Source of the DNA: Marinobacter salinisoli
GTDB taxonomy: Bacteria; Pseudomonadota; Gammaproteobacteria; Pseudomonadales; Oleiphilaceae
Assembly: GCF_017301335.1 (NCBI RefSeq)
Contig: NZ_CP071247.1
Location: forward strand, 1,116,001 to 1,180,000
Direction of reading: 5' to 3'
Length of the DNA: 64,000 bases
The notes under the pieces are model-generated. The model worked only from the letters and a program-made list of their open reading frames with translations, ran no database searches and was not told the origin of the DNA. The position numbers and the translations under genes are program-made. Of this stretch, positions 54,323 through 62,694 are shown piece by piece. Every line of letters starts with the position of its first letter. The first letter of the stretch is position 1.

Positions 54323-55570
54323 TCAGAGCCCGAAGCTACCGTAGGGAATGAACCGGACCGGGCTGCCCGGTTCGATTTTCTGGGCGCTCTCATCCAGCTC
54401 CACCAGACCCTCGGACCAGGCCAGGCCGGTGACCCGGCCGGAGCCTTCGGAACCGAACACCTCCACCTGTCCCTCGCGAACCCGCGCACGCAACATCTCG
54501 CTGCGCCCCGGCTTTTTGTGTTTGGAGAAATTGGCCGGCAGGACATAGCCCTGCGGTTCGAACCACTCACCGCCGGCCAGCAGCGCCATGGCCGGCGCGC
54601 CAAAGCGCAGTGCGCACACCCAGGCGGCAACCGGGTTGCCCGGCAATCCCACGACCGGCGTGCCCTGGAACATAGCCAGCGCCAGCGGGCGGCCCGGTTT
54701 GATCGCGATACGCCAGTTGCTGATGTCGCCGTGCGCCTTCAGGGTCTTCGATACATGATCCTCGTCGCCGGCCGAAATGCCGCCGCTGGTCAGGATCAGG
54801 TCGCACTGCTGAGCACCGCGCTCCAGTGCCGCTTTGACGTCGTCGGCCCGGTCGGGCACATGGCCGAGGTCCACCACCTGGTAGCCCAGCTGTGACACCA
54901 GGGCGCTCAGCATCGGGTGATTGGCATCGTAAATTTGCCAGTCGGCGACGGTGGAACCGACGGGTTTCACTTCATCGCCCGTGGACAGAATGCCGACCCG
55001 CAGCGGCTGATACACATCGACCGACGCGATGCCCACGCTGGCCAGGACGGAAATCTGTGTCGGCGTGATGCGGGTCGCCGCGGTGAGGATCGTGTCTTTT
55101 ACCCGAATGTCTTCACCGGCTTTGCGCGAGTTGGCGCCGCCTTTCAGTGTGCCGTTTAAATGCAGTTGGCCATCGATAACATCGCAGTCCTCGTCCAGCA
55201 CGACCGTGTCCGTGCCTGCCGGCATCATCGCCCCGGTCAAAATGCGGATGGCGTGGCCGTGGGGCACACGGCCGGCGTACGGTGCCCCTGCGGCACTGCG
55301 GCCATCCACCAGTGGCATGGTGCAGGGAACCTCGGTGACCGGGCCGGCAAACGCATAGCCGTCGACGGCGGAATTGCTGCTGGGGGGATGGGCGCGCGGG
55401 GCAACGACATCACTTGCCAGGATCCGGCCATTGAGCCGGGACAGCGGTACCGCGCGTTCAACGTCGACCACCGTGTGCAGGCGTGAACGCAGCCGCTCCA
55501 GTGCCTCATCTACCGGCGTCCAGTTCACCCCGGGGGGCAAGGCAAAACAGTCGTTTCGAAGTGCCTTCAT
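54323..55570 (-). CDS. moeA: Molybdopterin molybdenumtransferase MoeA
   Basis: The ATG at 55570 follows AGGAGA and overlaps the mobB stop (ATGA); a longer in-frame start at 55723 is not real. The 415-residue protein has VVAPRAHPPSSNSAVDGYAF, ILTGAMMPAGTDTVVLDEDC, VGILSTGDEVKPVGSTVADW and QCDLILTSGGISAGDEDHVS, the MoeA domain signatures. It inserts Mo or W into adenylylated molybdopterin. Last gene of the tup-fdhD-mob-moeA operon. Confidence 0.94.
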   Translation of the reverse strand: MKALRNDCFALPPGVNWTPVDEALERLRSRLHTVVDVERAVPLSRLNGRILASDVVAPRAHPPSSNSAVDGYAFAGPVTEVPCTMPLVDGRSAAGAPYAGRVPHGHAIRILTGAMMPAGTDTVVLDEDCDVIDGQLHLNGTLKGGANSRKAGEDIRVKDTILTAATRITPTQISVLASVGIASVDVYQPLRVGILSTGDEVKPVGSTVADWQIYDANHPMLSALVSQLGYQVVDLGHVPDRADDVKAALERGAQQCDLILTSGGISAGDEDHVSKTLKAHGDISNWRIAIKPGRPLALAMFQGTPVVGLPGNPVAAWVCALRFGAPAMALLAGGEWFEPQGYVLPANFSKHKKPGRSEMLRARVREGQVEVFGSEGSGRVTGLAWSEGLVELDESAQKIEPGSPVRFIPYGSFGL

Positions 55571-56070
55571 GTGTCTCCTGCTAATGCCCGATGCTCCAGA
55601 ATGAAATCTGCGATTCCGGCTACATCGTTTAACGCAAAACAAGGGCCGGAAAAATCCGACGCGTAGTCTGTTGCCACCGCAATAACGCTTGAGTCTTCCA
55701 GATGCCGGGGGGCGCGGGAACACTCTTGTCGGTGCACTTCAATCTTCGGGTGTGGGTGGGCTTTGAATCCTTCTATCACCACCCAGTCGCAGGGCCCCAG
55801 CCGCGCCAGCAGTTCCTCCAGCGTCGGCTCGTCGGCGCCGCGCAGTTCGTGCATGATGGCGAAGCGCTGGCCGCCGGCCAGAATGACTTCCCGGGCGCCG
55901 GCTTCCCGGTGGCGATAGCTGTCAGTACCGGGCTGATCCACATCCACGCCATGATGGGCGTGTTTGATCGAGTTTACCGTAAACCCCCGGTTTGCGAGTT
56001 CGCGGATGAGGGTGGTGGCCAGGGTGGTCTTGCCACAGTTTTTCCAGCCTGCGATGCCGATGATATTCAC
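55567..56070 (-). CDS. mobB: Molybdopterin-guanine dinucleotide biosynthesis adaptor MobB
   Basis: The 167-residue protein begins MNIIGIAGWKNCGKTTLATT, with a P-loop (GWKNCGKTT), and has SIKHAHHGVDVDQPGTDSYR and CDWVVIEGFKAHPHPKIEVH, typical of MobB GTP-binding proteins. It assists MobA in making bis-MGD. It overlaps mobA and moeA by 4 nt each. Confidence 0.93.
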   Translation of the reverse strand: MNIIGIAGWKNCGKTTLATTLIRELANRGFTVNSIKHAHHGVDVDQPGTDSYRHREAGAREVILAGGQRFAIMHELRGADEPTLEELLARLGPCDWVVIEGFKAHPHPKIEVHRQECSRAPRHLEDSSVIAVATDYASDFSGPCFALNDVAGIADFILEHRALAGDT

Positions 56071-56654
56071 TTCAGGTAGCGCTCCGCCCAGGCCAGGTCT
56101 TCCGGTGTGTTGATATTGAAAAAGTCATTCTCACCGAACACCACCAGCGATTCCCCCTTGGCCTGGGTCCATTGGCGAATCTTGCGCACGCCGTCGTTCA
56201 GGGCGGCGCGCAAATCATCCCGTAACGCCACCTGCCAGCGGCCAAACGTGGGCTGGGGCAAACGGCCCCGTTCCGGGTCCGGTGTGGCTGCCAGCACCAC
56301 CGGCGTGTCGTGTTCGGCTAGGCGTTGGGCCAGGTCCATGGGAAACGCAGGCGTATCTGCGGCGACACTGATCAGCCACTCGTGTCCTTGTTCGGCCGCC
56401 CAGTCCATGCCCGCCAGCACGCCAGCAAGTGGGCCGGGGTAATCGGCAATGGAATCGGCGACCACGGGCAAACCCAGATCGTCGAAACGGCTCAGGTCGC
56501 CATTGGCGTTGAGCACCACCGAATCCACCTGTGGCGTGATGCGGTCGATGACCCGTTCGATCAAAGACTGGGAACCGAGCATCAACCGCCCCTTGTCACC
56601 GCCGCCCATGCGGCTGGCCTGGCCACCGGCCAGAATCACGGCGCATTCAGTCAT
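56067..56654 (-). CDS. mobA: Molybdenum cofactor guanylyltransferase MobA
   Basis: The ATG at 56654 follows GGAGC; an in-frame upstream extension lacks support. The 195-residue protein has the NTP-transferase start MTECAVILAGGQASRMGGGD and GRLMLGSQSLIERVIDRI, LPVVADSIADYPGPLAGVLA and WLISVAADTPAFPMDLAQRL. It adds GMP to molybdopterin to yield the bis-MGD form needed by FdhA. It overlaps fdhD by 8 nt. Confidence 0.93.
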   Translation of the reverse strand: MTECAVILAGGQASRMGGGDKGRLMLGSQSLIERVIDRITPQVDSVVLNANGDLSRFDDLGLPVVADSIADYPGPLAGVLAGMDWAAEQGHEWLISVAADTPAFPMDLAQRLAEHDTPVVLAATPDPERGRLPQPTFGRWQVALRDDLRAALNDGVRKIRQWTQAKGESLVVFGENDFFNINTPEDLAWAERYLK

Positions 56655-57516
56655 GCTGGGCTCCTTTGCGGCGCATTTTCTTATCGTCATCGGGCACTTG
56701 CGACAGGTCCTGGTCGAAAACCAGCCGGTGCTGGCCGCTCAGACAGGTGAACTTCTTGCCGCGCATCCGCCCGATCAGCGTTAAGCCCACCTGCCGGGCA
56801 ATATCAACGCCCCAGGCGGTGAAGCCGGACCGACTGATCAATGTGGGGATGCCCATTAACGCCGTCTTGATCACCATTTCGGAGGTCAGCCGGCCCGTGG
56901 TGTAGAGCACCTTATCCGCCGCACTGATGTCGTTCAGGTGCATCCAGCCGGCGATCTTGTCCACCGCATTATGGCGCCCGACATCCTCCATGTAAGCCAA
57001 GACCTGTCGGCCATGACACAATGCCGTGCCGTGAATGGCGCCGGTTTCCATGTACAGGCTGGGCGTGTGGTTGATCTGATACGAGAGGTCGTAAAAGGTA
57101 CTGGTGTGCACCGGAGTATCCGGCAGTGACAGCCCCTCGAGCCCTGCCATCATGTCACCGAACACGGTGCCCACGGCACAACCCGAGGTGCGGGTTTTCT
57201 TCTTCAGCTTTTCCTCGACGTTGGTGACGGTTGCGGTGCGAACCACCACCACTTCCAGTTCTTCGTCAAAATCAATTTTGGTGACCTGGTCGGTCTCTTT
57301 CAGCATGCCCTGATTGAGCAAAAAGCCGAGCGCCAGATACTCCGGGTAATCGCCGATCGTCATGGCCGTCACTATCTCCTGGCTGTTCAGGTAGATGGTC
57401 AGAGGGCGCTCTTCAATCACACTGATGGACTTGGCTTGTCCGGTTTCATCAACCCCCTCAACCGTTCGTGACAGTCGGGGGTCGGCGGGGTTGGGTAGAA
57501 GCGTTGCGGTCGTCAT
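56647..57516 (-). CDS. fdhD: Formate dehydrogenase accessory sulfurtransferase FdhD (single-Cys loop)
   Basis: The start is taken as ATG 57516 (MTTATLLPNPADPRLSR); an in-frame start at 57561 is possible and no clear ribosome site decides. The 289-residue protein has EERPLTIYLNSQEIVTAMTI and GDYPEYLALGFLLNQGML, the FdhD core, and HGRQVLAYMEDVGRHNAVDK near the end. FdhD passes sulfur to the molybdenum cofactor of FDH. Its usual C-x-x-C loop is here SGCAVGTVFGD: one Cys is present and the second is Gly. It is 71 nt downstream of tupA. Confidence 0.92.
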   Translation of the reverse strand: MTTATLLPNPADPRLSRTVEGVDETGQAKSISVIEERPLTIYLNSQEIVTAMTIGDYPEYLALGFLLNQGMLKETDQVTKIDFDEELEVVVVRTATVTNVEEKLKKKTRTSGCAVGTVFGDMMAGLEGLSLPDTPVHTSTFYDLSYQINHTPSLYMETGAIHGTALCHGRQVLAYMEDVGRHNAVDKIAGWMHLNDISAADKVLYTTGRLTSEMVIKTALMGIPTLISRSGFTAWGVDIARQVGLTLIGRMRGKKFTCLSGQHRLVFDQDLSQVPDDDKKMRRKGAQHD

Positions 57517-57587
57517 TATTGTTGTAGCCCGTTCAGAAAAGTCACTCACTTGAGTCTGCAAAACGCAGGGCGGCGGCGATCAATGCC

Positions 57588-58400
57588 TCAGTTGGCATTG
57601 GGAAAAAACAGCTGCTTGCCATCGACCTGGTAGGCGCCAATCGCGGTTTGTCCGCGCTCGGACAGCAGCCACTCGGTAAATGCCTGCGCAGCGTCCTTGT
57701 TGACGTTGGGGCATTTCGTGGCGTTGACGGGGATGACACCGTACTGATTAAACAGGGCCTCATCCCCTTCAAAAACGATGACGGCATCCTGCTTGTTGGC
57801 GAAGGTGATCCAGGTCGCTCTGTCGGTCAGCACATAGGCGCTGAGGCTAACCCCGGTATTCAGCGTTGCCCCCATGCCACTGCCGGTTTCCAGGTACCAT
57901 TGCCCGGATCCGGCCTCCGGGTCGATCGAGGCCCTGCGCCACAGGGCGCGTTCTTTCTTGTGCGTGCCTGAGTCATCGCCCCGCGACGCGAACTTGGCTC
58001 CGGCCTGCTTGATTCTGCTCAGGGCGTCGACGGCACCGCTCGCCTCTTTCACGTTGGCCGGGTCGGTTTCGGGACCAATGATGACGAAGTCGTTGTACAT
58101 CAGGTCGCGGCGGAACTCACCGTAGCCTGCCGCAACAAACTCCTCTTCGGCGGATCTGGCGTGCACCAGCAGCACGTCGCCATCGCAGCGCATGGCATTT
58201 TTGATCGCCTGGCCGGTGCCTACAGCAACGACATTAACCCGAACACCGGTGTCCTCTTCCAGCTTTGGCAGCAGATAGTCATACAGGCCACTGTTTTTGG
58301 TCGACGTGGTGGACTGAACGATGATGGACTCCGCAAAAGCGTGAGTGCTGGCCGCCAATGCAAAACAGGCGATCAGGTAACTCATGGTCGTTCCCTTCAT
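57588..58400 (-). CDS. tupA: Tungstate ABC transporter binding protein TupA
   Basis: The ATG at 58400 follows GGAG; ATG 58385 (after AAGGGA) and 58415 are alternatives. About 270 residues with a signal peptide (ALAASTHAFA). The mature part starts SIIVQSTTSTKNSGLYDYLL, the T-T-S-T motif of TupA, and has VVAVGTGQAIKNAMRCDGDV and ASRGDDSGTHKKE, the oxyanion contact segments. These features favour tungstate over molybdate ModA proteins. Third gene of tupBCA and just upstream of fdhD. Confidence 0.9.
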   Translation of the reverse strand: MKGTTMSYLIACFALAASTHAFAESIIVQSTTSTKNSGLYDYLLPKLEEDTGVRVNVVAVGTGQAIKNAMRCDGDVLLVHARSAEEEFVAAGYGEFRRDLMYNDFVIIGPETDPANVKEASGAVDALSRIKQAGAKFASRGDDSGTHKKERALWRRASIDPEAGSGQWYLETGSGMGATLNTGVSLSAYVLTDRATWITFANKQDAVIVFEGDEALFNQYGVIPVNATKCPNVNKDAAQAFTEWLLSERGQTAIGAYQVDGKQLFFPNAN

Positions 58401-58424
58401 TGCCGTCTTCTCCATTACTGCGCT

Positions 58425-59135
58425 TCAGAAAAGAATCTCACCGGCTAAATACGCCTTCGCGGCCGGGGTTTGGGGTGCGGAAAAAAACTGCTCCGCTGGA
58501 CGGTGCTCGGCAACCTGTCCGTTTGATATAAATACGATTTCATCGGCCAGGCGTCGAGCCTGACTTTGGTCGTGACTGACCAGAATAACTTTGGTTCCCC
58601 GAGCGCTCTGGGCCTTGACCAGCGATTCAATCAACAACACTGAGGCAGGATCCAGACTGGCCGTCGCCTCATCCAGGAGCAATAGCGAGGGCTTGCTCAG
58701 CAGGGCTCGCGCCAGTGCCAGTCGTTGTTGTTCGCCACCCGATAGCATACGGGCTGGCTGGCCGGCTCGATCAGCCAGATGCACCGCCTCCAGCGCCGCC
58801 ATCAACTGCTGCGGGTCGGATTTGGCGATGTCGGGGGCTGCGAAGGCCAGGTTCTGGAGTGCGGTCCGGCGCAGCAGGACCGGGTGCTGGAAAACCATCG
58901 CCTGCTGGTGGCGACTTTCGGGCACCGTCATGGGCCCCAGCGTGATTTGCCCGTGATCGGGGGTAATCAATCCGTGCAGCGAGCGCAGGAATAAACTCTT
59001 GCCCGCGCCGTTCGGGCCCATAATGACCGTGATACCCGGGTCCCGAATCAACAGATTGACGCCGCCCAGCAAGGCCCGTTCGCCTATCGTCAGGCGCAGA
59101 TCGCTGATCCGGATCGGCAGCACCGCACTAGGCAT
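58425..59135 (-). CDS. tupC: Tungstate ABC transporter ATP-binding protein TupC
   Basis: The 236-residue protein has Walker A IMGPNGAGKSLFLRSLHG, Q-loop MVFQHPVLLRR, signature MLSGGEQQRLALARALLSKP, Walker B SLLLLDEATASLDPAS and switch His ILVSHDQSQA. It powers uptake of tungstate through TupB. Overlaps tupB by 8 nt; gap to tupA is 24 nt. All catalytic residues are present. Confidence 0.92.
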   Translation of the reverse strand: MPSAVLPIRISDLRLTIGERALLGGVNLLIRDPGITVIMGPNGAGKSLFLRSLHGLITPDHGQITLGPMTVPESRHQQAMVFQHPVLLRRTALQNLAFAAPDIAKSDPQQLMAALEAVHLADRAGQPARMLSGGEQQRLALARALLSKPSLLLLDEATASLDPASVLLIESLVKAQSARGTKVILVSHDQSQARRLADEIVFISNGQVAEHRPAEQFFSAPQTPAAKAYLAGEILF

Positions 59136-59823
59136 ACTGGCGTCTCCCGGCGTATTCCCGAACGCCGATCACCAGGGCATTGACCAGCAGCGACAGGACG
59201 AGCAACACCGTTCCCAACCCCAGCGCCAGTGTCAGGTTACCCCTCGAGGTTTCCAGCGCGATGGCCGTGGTCATAACCCGGGTCAGATGGTCAATATTGC
59301 CGCCAACAATGATAACGGCGCCGACCTCGGCAATGGCACGGCCGAAACCGGCCAGAATACAGGTGGTCAGCGAATACCGGGCATCCACCAGATACGCCAC
59401 GATGGCGCGGCGCCCGGTAACGCCCATGGAATAAAACGTATCGTGGTATTCCTGATGGAGGCCATCGATCACCTGATTAGACAGCGCCGCGATAATCGGC
59501 GTAATCAGCACCACCTGCGCGATGATCATCGCCGTGGGGGTGTACAGCAGGCCCATCCACCCCAGCGGCCCGGAACGGGACAGCAGCAAATACACCATCA
59601 GCCCCACCACCACCGGTGGCATGCCCATCAGGGCATTGAGTAGAAGAATGCAGAATTTGCGACCGGGAAACTGGGTGATCGCTAAGTAGGTACCAAGGGG
59701 TAAACCGATGACGGCGGAGATGGCCAGTGCAATCAGACTGACACGGATGGATAGCCAGAGTATTTCGAACAGATCGGCATCGAGCGTGATAATCAGACGA
59801 AAGGCTTCAGCCAAGGCATCCAT
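59128..59823 (-). CDS. tupB: Tungstate ABC transporter permease TupB
   Basis: The 231-residue protein has about five membrane helices, with ISVIGLPLGTYLAITQFPGR-like ISAVIGLPLGTYLAITQFPG and the loop DTFYSMGVTGRRAIVAYLVD (EAA-like motif) and TCILAGFGRAIAEVGAVIIV, typical for the Tup/Mod permease family. First gene of the seven-gene operon tupBCA-fdhD-mobA-mobB-moeA. Confidence 0.9.
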   Translation of the reverse strand: MDALAEAFRLIITLDADLFEILWLSIRVSLIALAISAVIGLPLGTYLAITQFPGRKFCILLLNALMGMPPVVVGLMVYLLLSRSGPLGWMGLLYTPTAMIIAQVVLITPIIAALSNQVIDGLHQEYHDTFYSMGVTGRRAIVAYLVDARYSLTTCILAGFGRAIAEVGAVIIVGGNIDHLTRVMTTAIALETSRGNLTLALGLGTVLLVLSLLVNALVIGVREYAGRRQYA

Positions 59824-60176
59824 GTATAGGCGGAGTCCTGCACCAGTGAATCGAAGTTTGCACGCTCTTTCTCTAAGATTCGCAAGGGTTTAGGTTGGAG
59901 TCAACCGGATGGGTGGTGAAAGTGAGGCGATGCCATGCGTCGATTGAATTGAGGCGTGGTCCAACCACCCGCTGAAGACAGGTGTTTACTCCTTTTGAAG
60001 CAGCAAGAACGTGCCTCGCCAGGCAAATCACGCTTGAAAGCTTTTTGATGTATTGGTCCCTGATCGGCTGAGACCAGTCTCATCGTATTTTAAGTCTAAG
60101 CTTTTACGGTTCTTCCTTGGGCACCATACTGCCTGACGCCCCCACACCATATAGACGAGATTCAAGGAGAGTTGCT
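59824..60176. other. Intergenic region between tupB and the glutamate-dehydrogenase-family gene
   Basis: A 353-nt stretch between divergent genes. It should hold promoters for the tup operon (minus) and for the dehydrogenase (plus), whose ribosome site AAGGAGA lies at 60164-60170. I saw no reading frame with a ribosome site, and no clear ModE-type palindrome or consensus -35/-10 pair. Confidence 0.5.
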
Positions 60177-61472
60177 TTGGCCAGTCATAACAGCCTGCTG
60201 AACGATGCCCAATCCCGGCTGACGGATATTTTCGATCGGCTGGATGTCGAGGATGACGTTCGTCATCAGTTCGGGCAACCCGACCGCATTCATCAGGCGG
60301 CCATTCCGGTGCGGATGGACGATGGCAGTCTGCAAACGTTTCCGGCGTGGCGGGTGCAGTACGATCAGACCCGGGGGCCGTGTAAGGGTGGGGTGCGCTT
60401 TCATCCCGACGTGGATGCCGACGAAGTTGCGACTTTGAGTTTCTGGATGGTCATCAAGTGTGCCGTTGTCGATATCCCCTTCGGCGGCGCCAAAGGGGGT
60501 ATTCAGGTTGATCCCAAATGCCTTTCCCGTCTGGAACTTGAGCGCCTGTCCCGGGGCTATATCCGGGCCTTTTACGATGTGATCGGGCCCGATCGGGATA
60601 TCCCCGCCCCGGACGTCAACACCAACGAAACCATTATGGGCTGGATGGCGGACGAGTACGCTGAAATTACCCGCCGGAAAGTGCCTGCCATTATTACCGG
60701 CAAGCCGATTGGTCTGGGGGGATCGCAGGGACGTACCGCGGGCACGGGGCGTGGTGCCCTGCACGTGCTGGAAGCCTGGGCCAAGCATACCGATCAGCGC
60801 CGAGAAGACATGACCGTCGCCGTGCAAGGCTTTGGCAACGCGGGTTATCACTTCGCCCGACTGGCCAGGGAGGCCGGTTACCGCATTGTTGCACTGTCCG
60901 ATTCGCAGGGTGCGATCTACGCCGACCAAGGTCTCGATCCGGAGCCCATCTGGCAGCACAAGAACGAAGCTCGCGAACTCAAGGGGATGGTCTATTGCGA
61001 GTCGTCGGTGTGTGAGGAAAGCGGGGTGGATCAGATTAGCCAGGAAGAACTGCTGGCGCTGGATGTGGATGTGCTGGTGCTGGCGGCGCTGGAAAATGTC
61101 ATCACCACCGACAACGTAGGAGACGTGCGCGCGGGCGCCATTCTGGAAATTGCCAACGGCCCGGTGACGGCCGACGCCGACCAGCAGCTGGAAAAGCAGG
61201 GCGTTACGGTCCTGCCGGACATACTGGCCAATGCCGGCGGTGTGATGGTCAGTTATCTGGAATGGGTTCAGAACCGAACCGGGGATTACTGGCGCGAAGA
61301 CTACATTAATGATCGCCTGGAGGAGCAGCTCGTCAGTCAGGCCCAGCTGTGTTTCGAGCGGGCTGATAAAGAGGAGGTGGGATACCGAGCCGCTGCCTAT
61401 TTGCAGGGTATCGAGCGGATTGCGGCCACCATCGAAAGCTGTGGTACCCAGCGGTATTTCAACGGCGAGTAA
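60177..61472 (+). CDS. Glu/Leu/Phe/Val dehydrogenase family enzyme, probably glutamate dehydrogenase
   Basis: The start is a TTG at 60177 (encoding ASHNSLLNDA next) 6 nt after AAGGAGA; an ATG-type upstream start at 60117 has no such site. The 431-residue protein has PFGGAKGG (catalytic Lys region), TRGPCKGGVRFHPDVDADEV, YDVIGPDRDIPAPDVNTNET and the NAD fold VAVQGFGNAGYHFARLAREA. Its C-terminus, VMVSYLEWVQNRTGDYWRED, is typical of the NAD-type GDH clade. It interconverts glutamate and 2-oxoglutarate with ammonia; cofactor preference and substrate (glutamate or branched amino acids) are not certain. It appears monocistronic. Confidence 0.9.
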   Translation: MASHNSLLNDAQSRLTDIFDRLDVEDDVRHQFGQPDRIHQAAIPVRMDDGSLQTFPAWRVQYDQTRGPCKGGVRFHPDVDADEVATLSFWMVIKCAVVDIPFGGAKGGIQVDPKCLSRLELERLSRGYIRAFYDVIGPDRDIPAPDVNTNETIMGWMADEYAEITRRKVPAIITGKPIGLGGSQGRTAGTGRGALHVLEAWAKHTDQRREDMTVAVQGFGNAGYHFARLAREAGYRIVALSDSQGAIYADQGLDPEPIWQHKNEARELKGMVYCESSVCEESGVDQISQEELLALDVDVLVLAALENVITTDNVGDVRAGAILEIANGPVTADADQQLEKQGVTVLPDILANAGGVMVSYLEWVQNRTGDYWREDYINDRLEEQLVSQAQLCFERADKEEVGYRAAAYLQGIERIAATIESCGTQRYFNGE

Positions 61473-61776
61473 CGCCTTAACCCACAAAGAAGCCCGCTCT
61501 TGAGGAAGCTTCTCGTTACCCTCAGCAAAGCCAGCAAGCCGGATGGTTTTCGCAGTCAGACCGAGAAATGATGCGATTTAATAATAACTTGGGGTTATGA
61601 ACATGAAGGGCGTCAGGGGCGGTTGACTTGTCTGATTCAAACGGCGATGGCCCTGTGCAACCTGGGGTTCGTGGAAAATGAGGAGGGCGCCACTCGCTGT
61701 TCAAAAGTGGCGCCCATCACTTCGTGCCTAGTTCCGCCGGCTCATTTTTATTGGGAAGTTTGTGCAGGAGTATCAA
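61473..61776. other. Intergenic region after the dehydrogenase gene, with a GC-rich inverted repeat
   Basis: 304 nt. It contains a 10-bp inverted repeat GGGCGCCACT/AGTGGCGCCC at 61685-61694 and 61706-61715 (11-nt loop), not followed directly by a T-run on either strand. It lies 61 nt beyond the stop of the PEP-CTERM gene, and could end it weakly. Otherwise nothing is seen. Confidence 0.5.
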
Positions 61777-62355
61777 TTACGCCGCTTTACGTCGCCGAGC
61801 CAGCAATCCCAAACAGCCAATGCCTAGAAGCGACAGGGTTCCGGGCTCCAAAACCGCGAAAGGGTCAGAGAAGTTTGTCCAAGTACCTGCAACCCGGGTG
61901 TCATTCAGGCTGAATGTGTTCCATTCGGTTCCAAGCGTATCAAATTCATCGCCCACCGCGGGCTTGTTGTGGACCAAAAATTCGAACCCGACCAACATGC
62001 CATTTAAAAACTGCAGTTCCGGGAAGCCAAAGCCAGAAAAAAAATCAATATCATCGGATTCCACAAACGTCGTTGTGCCGATATTCATGGTCAGGCTGCC
62101 GCCAAAACCGTTGGCGTCGGTTCCCAGCCCTATAAACTCATCGCCAATGCCGGTCAGCAGCATGCCATCGTAGGTCGTCGACCCGGTTACAGTGTCACCC
62201 GCATTGAGCCCGAACGTGTTATTTTGGTCCGCAGAGTCCACGGTGCCGAAAAAGTTTACCTGCATCAGGCCTGCCGTAGCGGTGCCGGAGCAAGCAAGTA
62301 GAAGCCCGGCGATCGCGGGCAGGATTGTGCCAAAGCGCTTAGTGTTATTCATCAT
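61777..62355 (-). CDS. PEP-CTERM-sorted secreted protein
   Basis: The start is the first of two adjacent ATGs (62355 and 62352; MMNNTKRFGTILPA). The 192-residue protein has a signal peptide (PAIAGLLLACSGTATAG) and a C-terminal sorting tag VLEPGTLSLLGIGCLGLLAR, ending RRRKAA: a Glu-Pro-like motif, a hydrophobic helix and a basic tail, the PEP-CTERM plan with Leu in place of the first Pro. The mature part is acidic with short Gly/Asn/Asp-rich beta segments. Such proteins are processed by exosortase/archaeosortase-type enzymes; no exosortase gene is in the window. Function unknown. Confidence 0.8.
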   Translation of the reverse strand: MMNNTKRFGTILPAIAGLLLACSGTATAGLMQVNFFGTVDSADQNNTFGLNAGDTVTGSTTYDGMLLTGIGDEFIGLGTDANGFGGSLTMNIGTTTFVESDDIDFFSGFGFPELQFLNGMLVGFEFLVHNKPAVGDEFDTLGTEWNTFSLNDTRVAGTWTNFSDPFAVLEPGTLSLLGIGCLGLLARRRKAA

Positions 62356-62694
62356 GATACCTAAAGTCCTTTTCGAGGTCGGCGTTTGCCTTACAGGCAG
62401 CCACGAAGTGTTAAGCGGGACCTGTAATCCCACTAAGGCCGTCAAGCATGAAGTATGCCGCCTAAAATAAAGTTCTGGTTTTCCAATTAAATTCTTAAGG
62501 TTTGGTGTCCGTACTGTCGCTGTTTTCGTTATGTCGTAAAAAAAACTGACAGGCGTCTGCCTTAACAGCCCGCCAGCCACCGCAAACTGAGCCTCAGTCG
62601 GCGCCAAAATCGGGCCAATTGAATGAAAGATCTGGAAAGGGATGGATCAACAGAAAAAGGCCCGCTCGAAAGCGGGCCTTTTTTTACAGGGGGG
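62356..62694. other. Intergenic region with a terminator and an A/T-rich stretch
   Basis: 339 nt between the PEP-CTERM gene and the cytochrome c peroxidase-like gene, both on the minus strand. It contains the terminator at 62654-62683 and an A/T-rich part around 62460-62560, which likely holds the PEP-CTERM promoter. No further gene is supported. Confidence 0.5.
62654..62683 (-). terminator. Rho-independent terminator after the cytochrome c peroxidase-like gene
   Basis: A 13-bp stem AAAAAGGCCCGCT/AGCGGGCCTTTTT with loop CGAA. On the minus strand it sits 11 nt after the stop at 62695 and is followed by a T-run, so it ends that gene. Confidence 0.9.

Noticed and set aside
60162..61487. Minus-strand frame of about 441 codons opposite the dehydrogenase gene
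   Set aside because: The plus-strand frame carries the dehydrogenase motifs, so this is a shadow.
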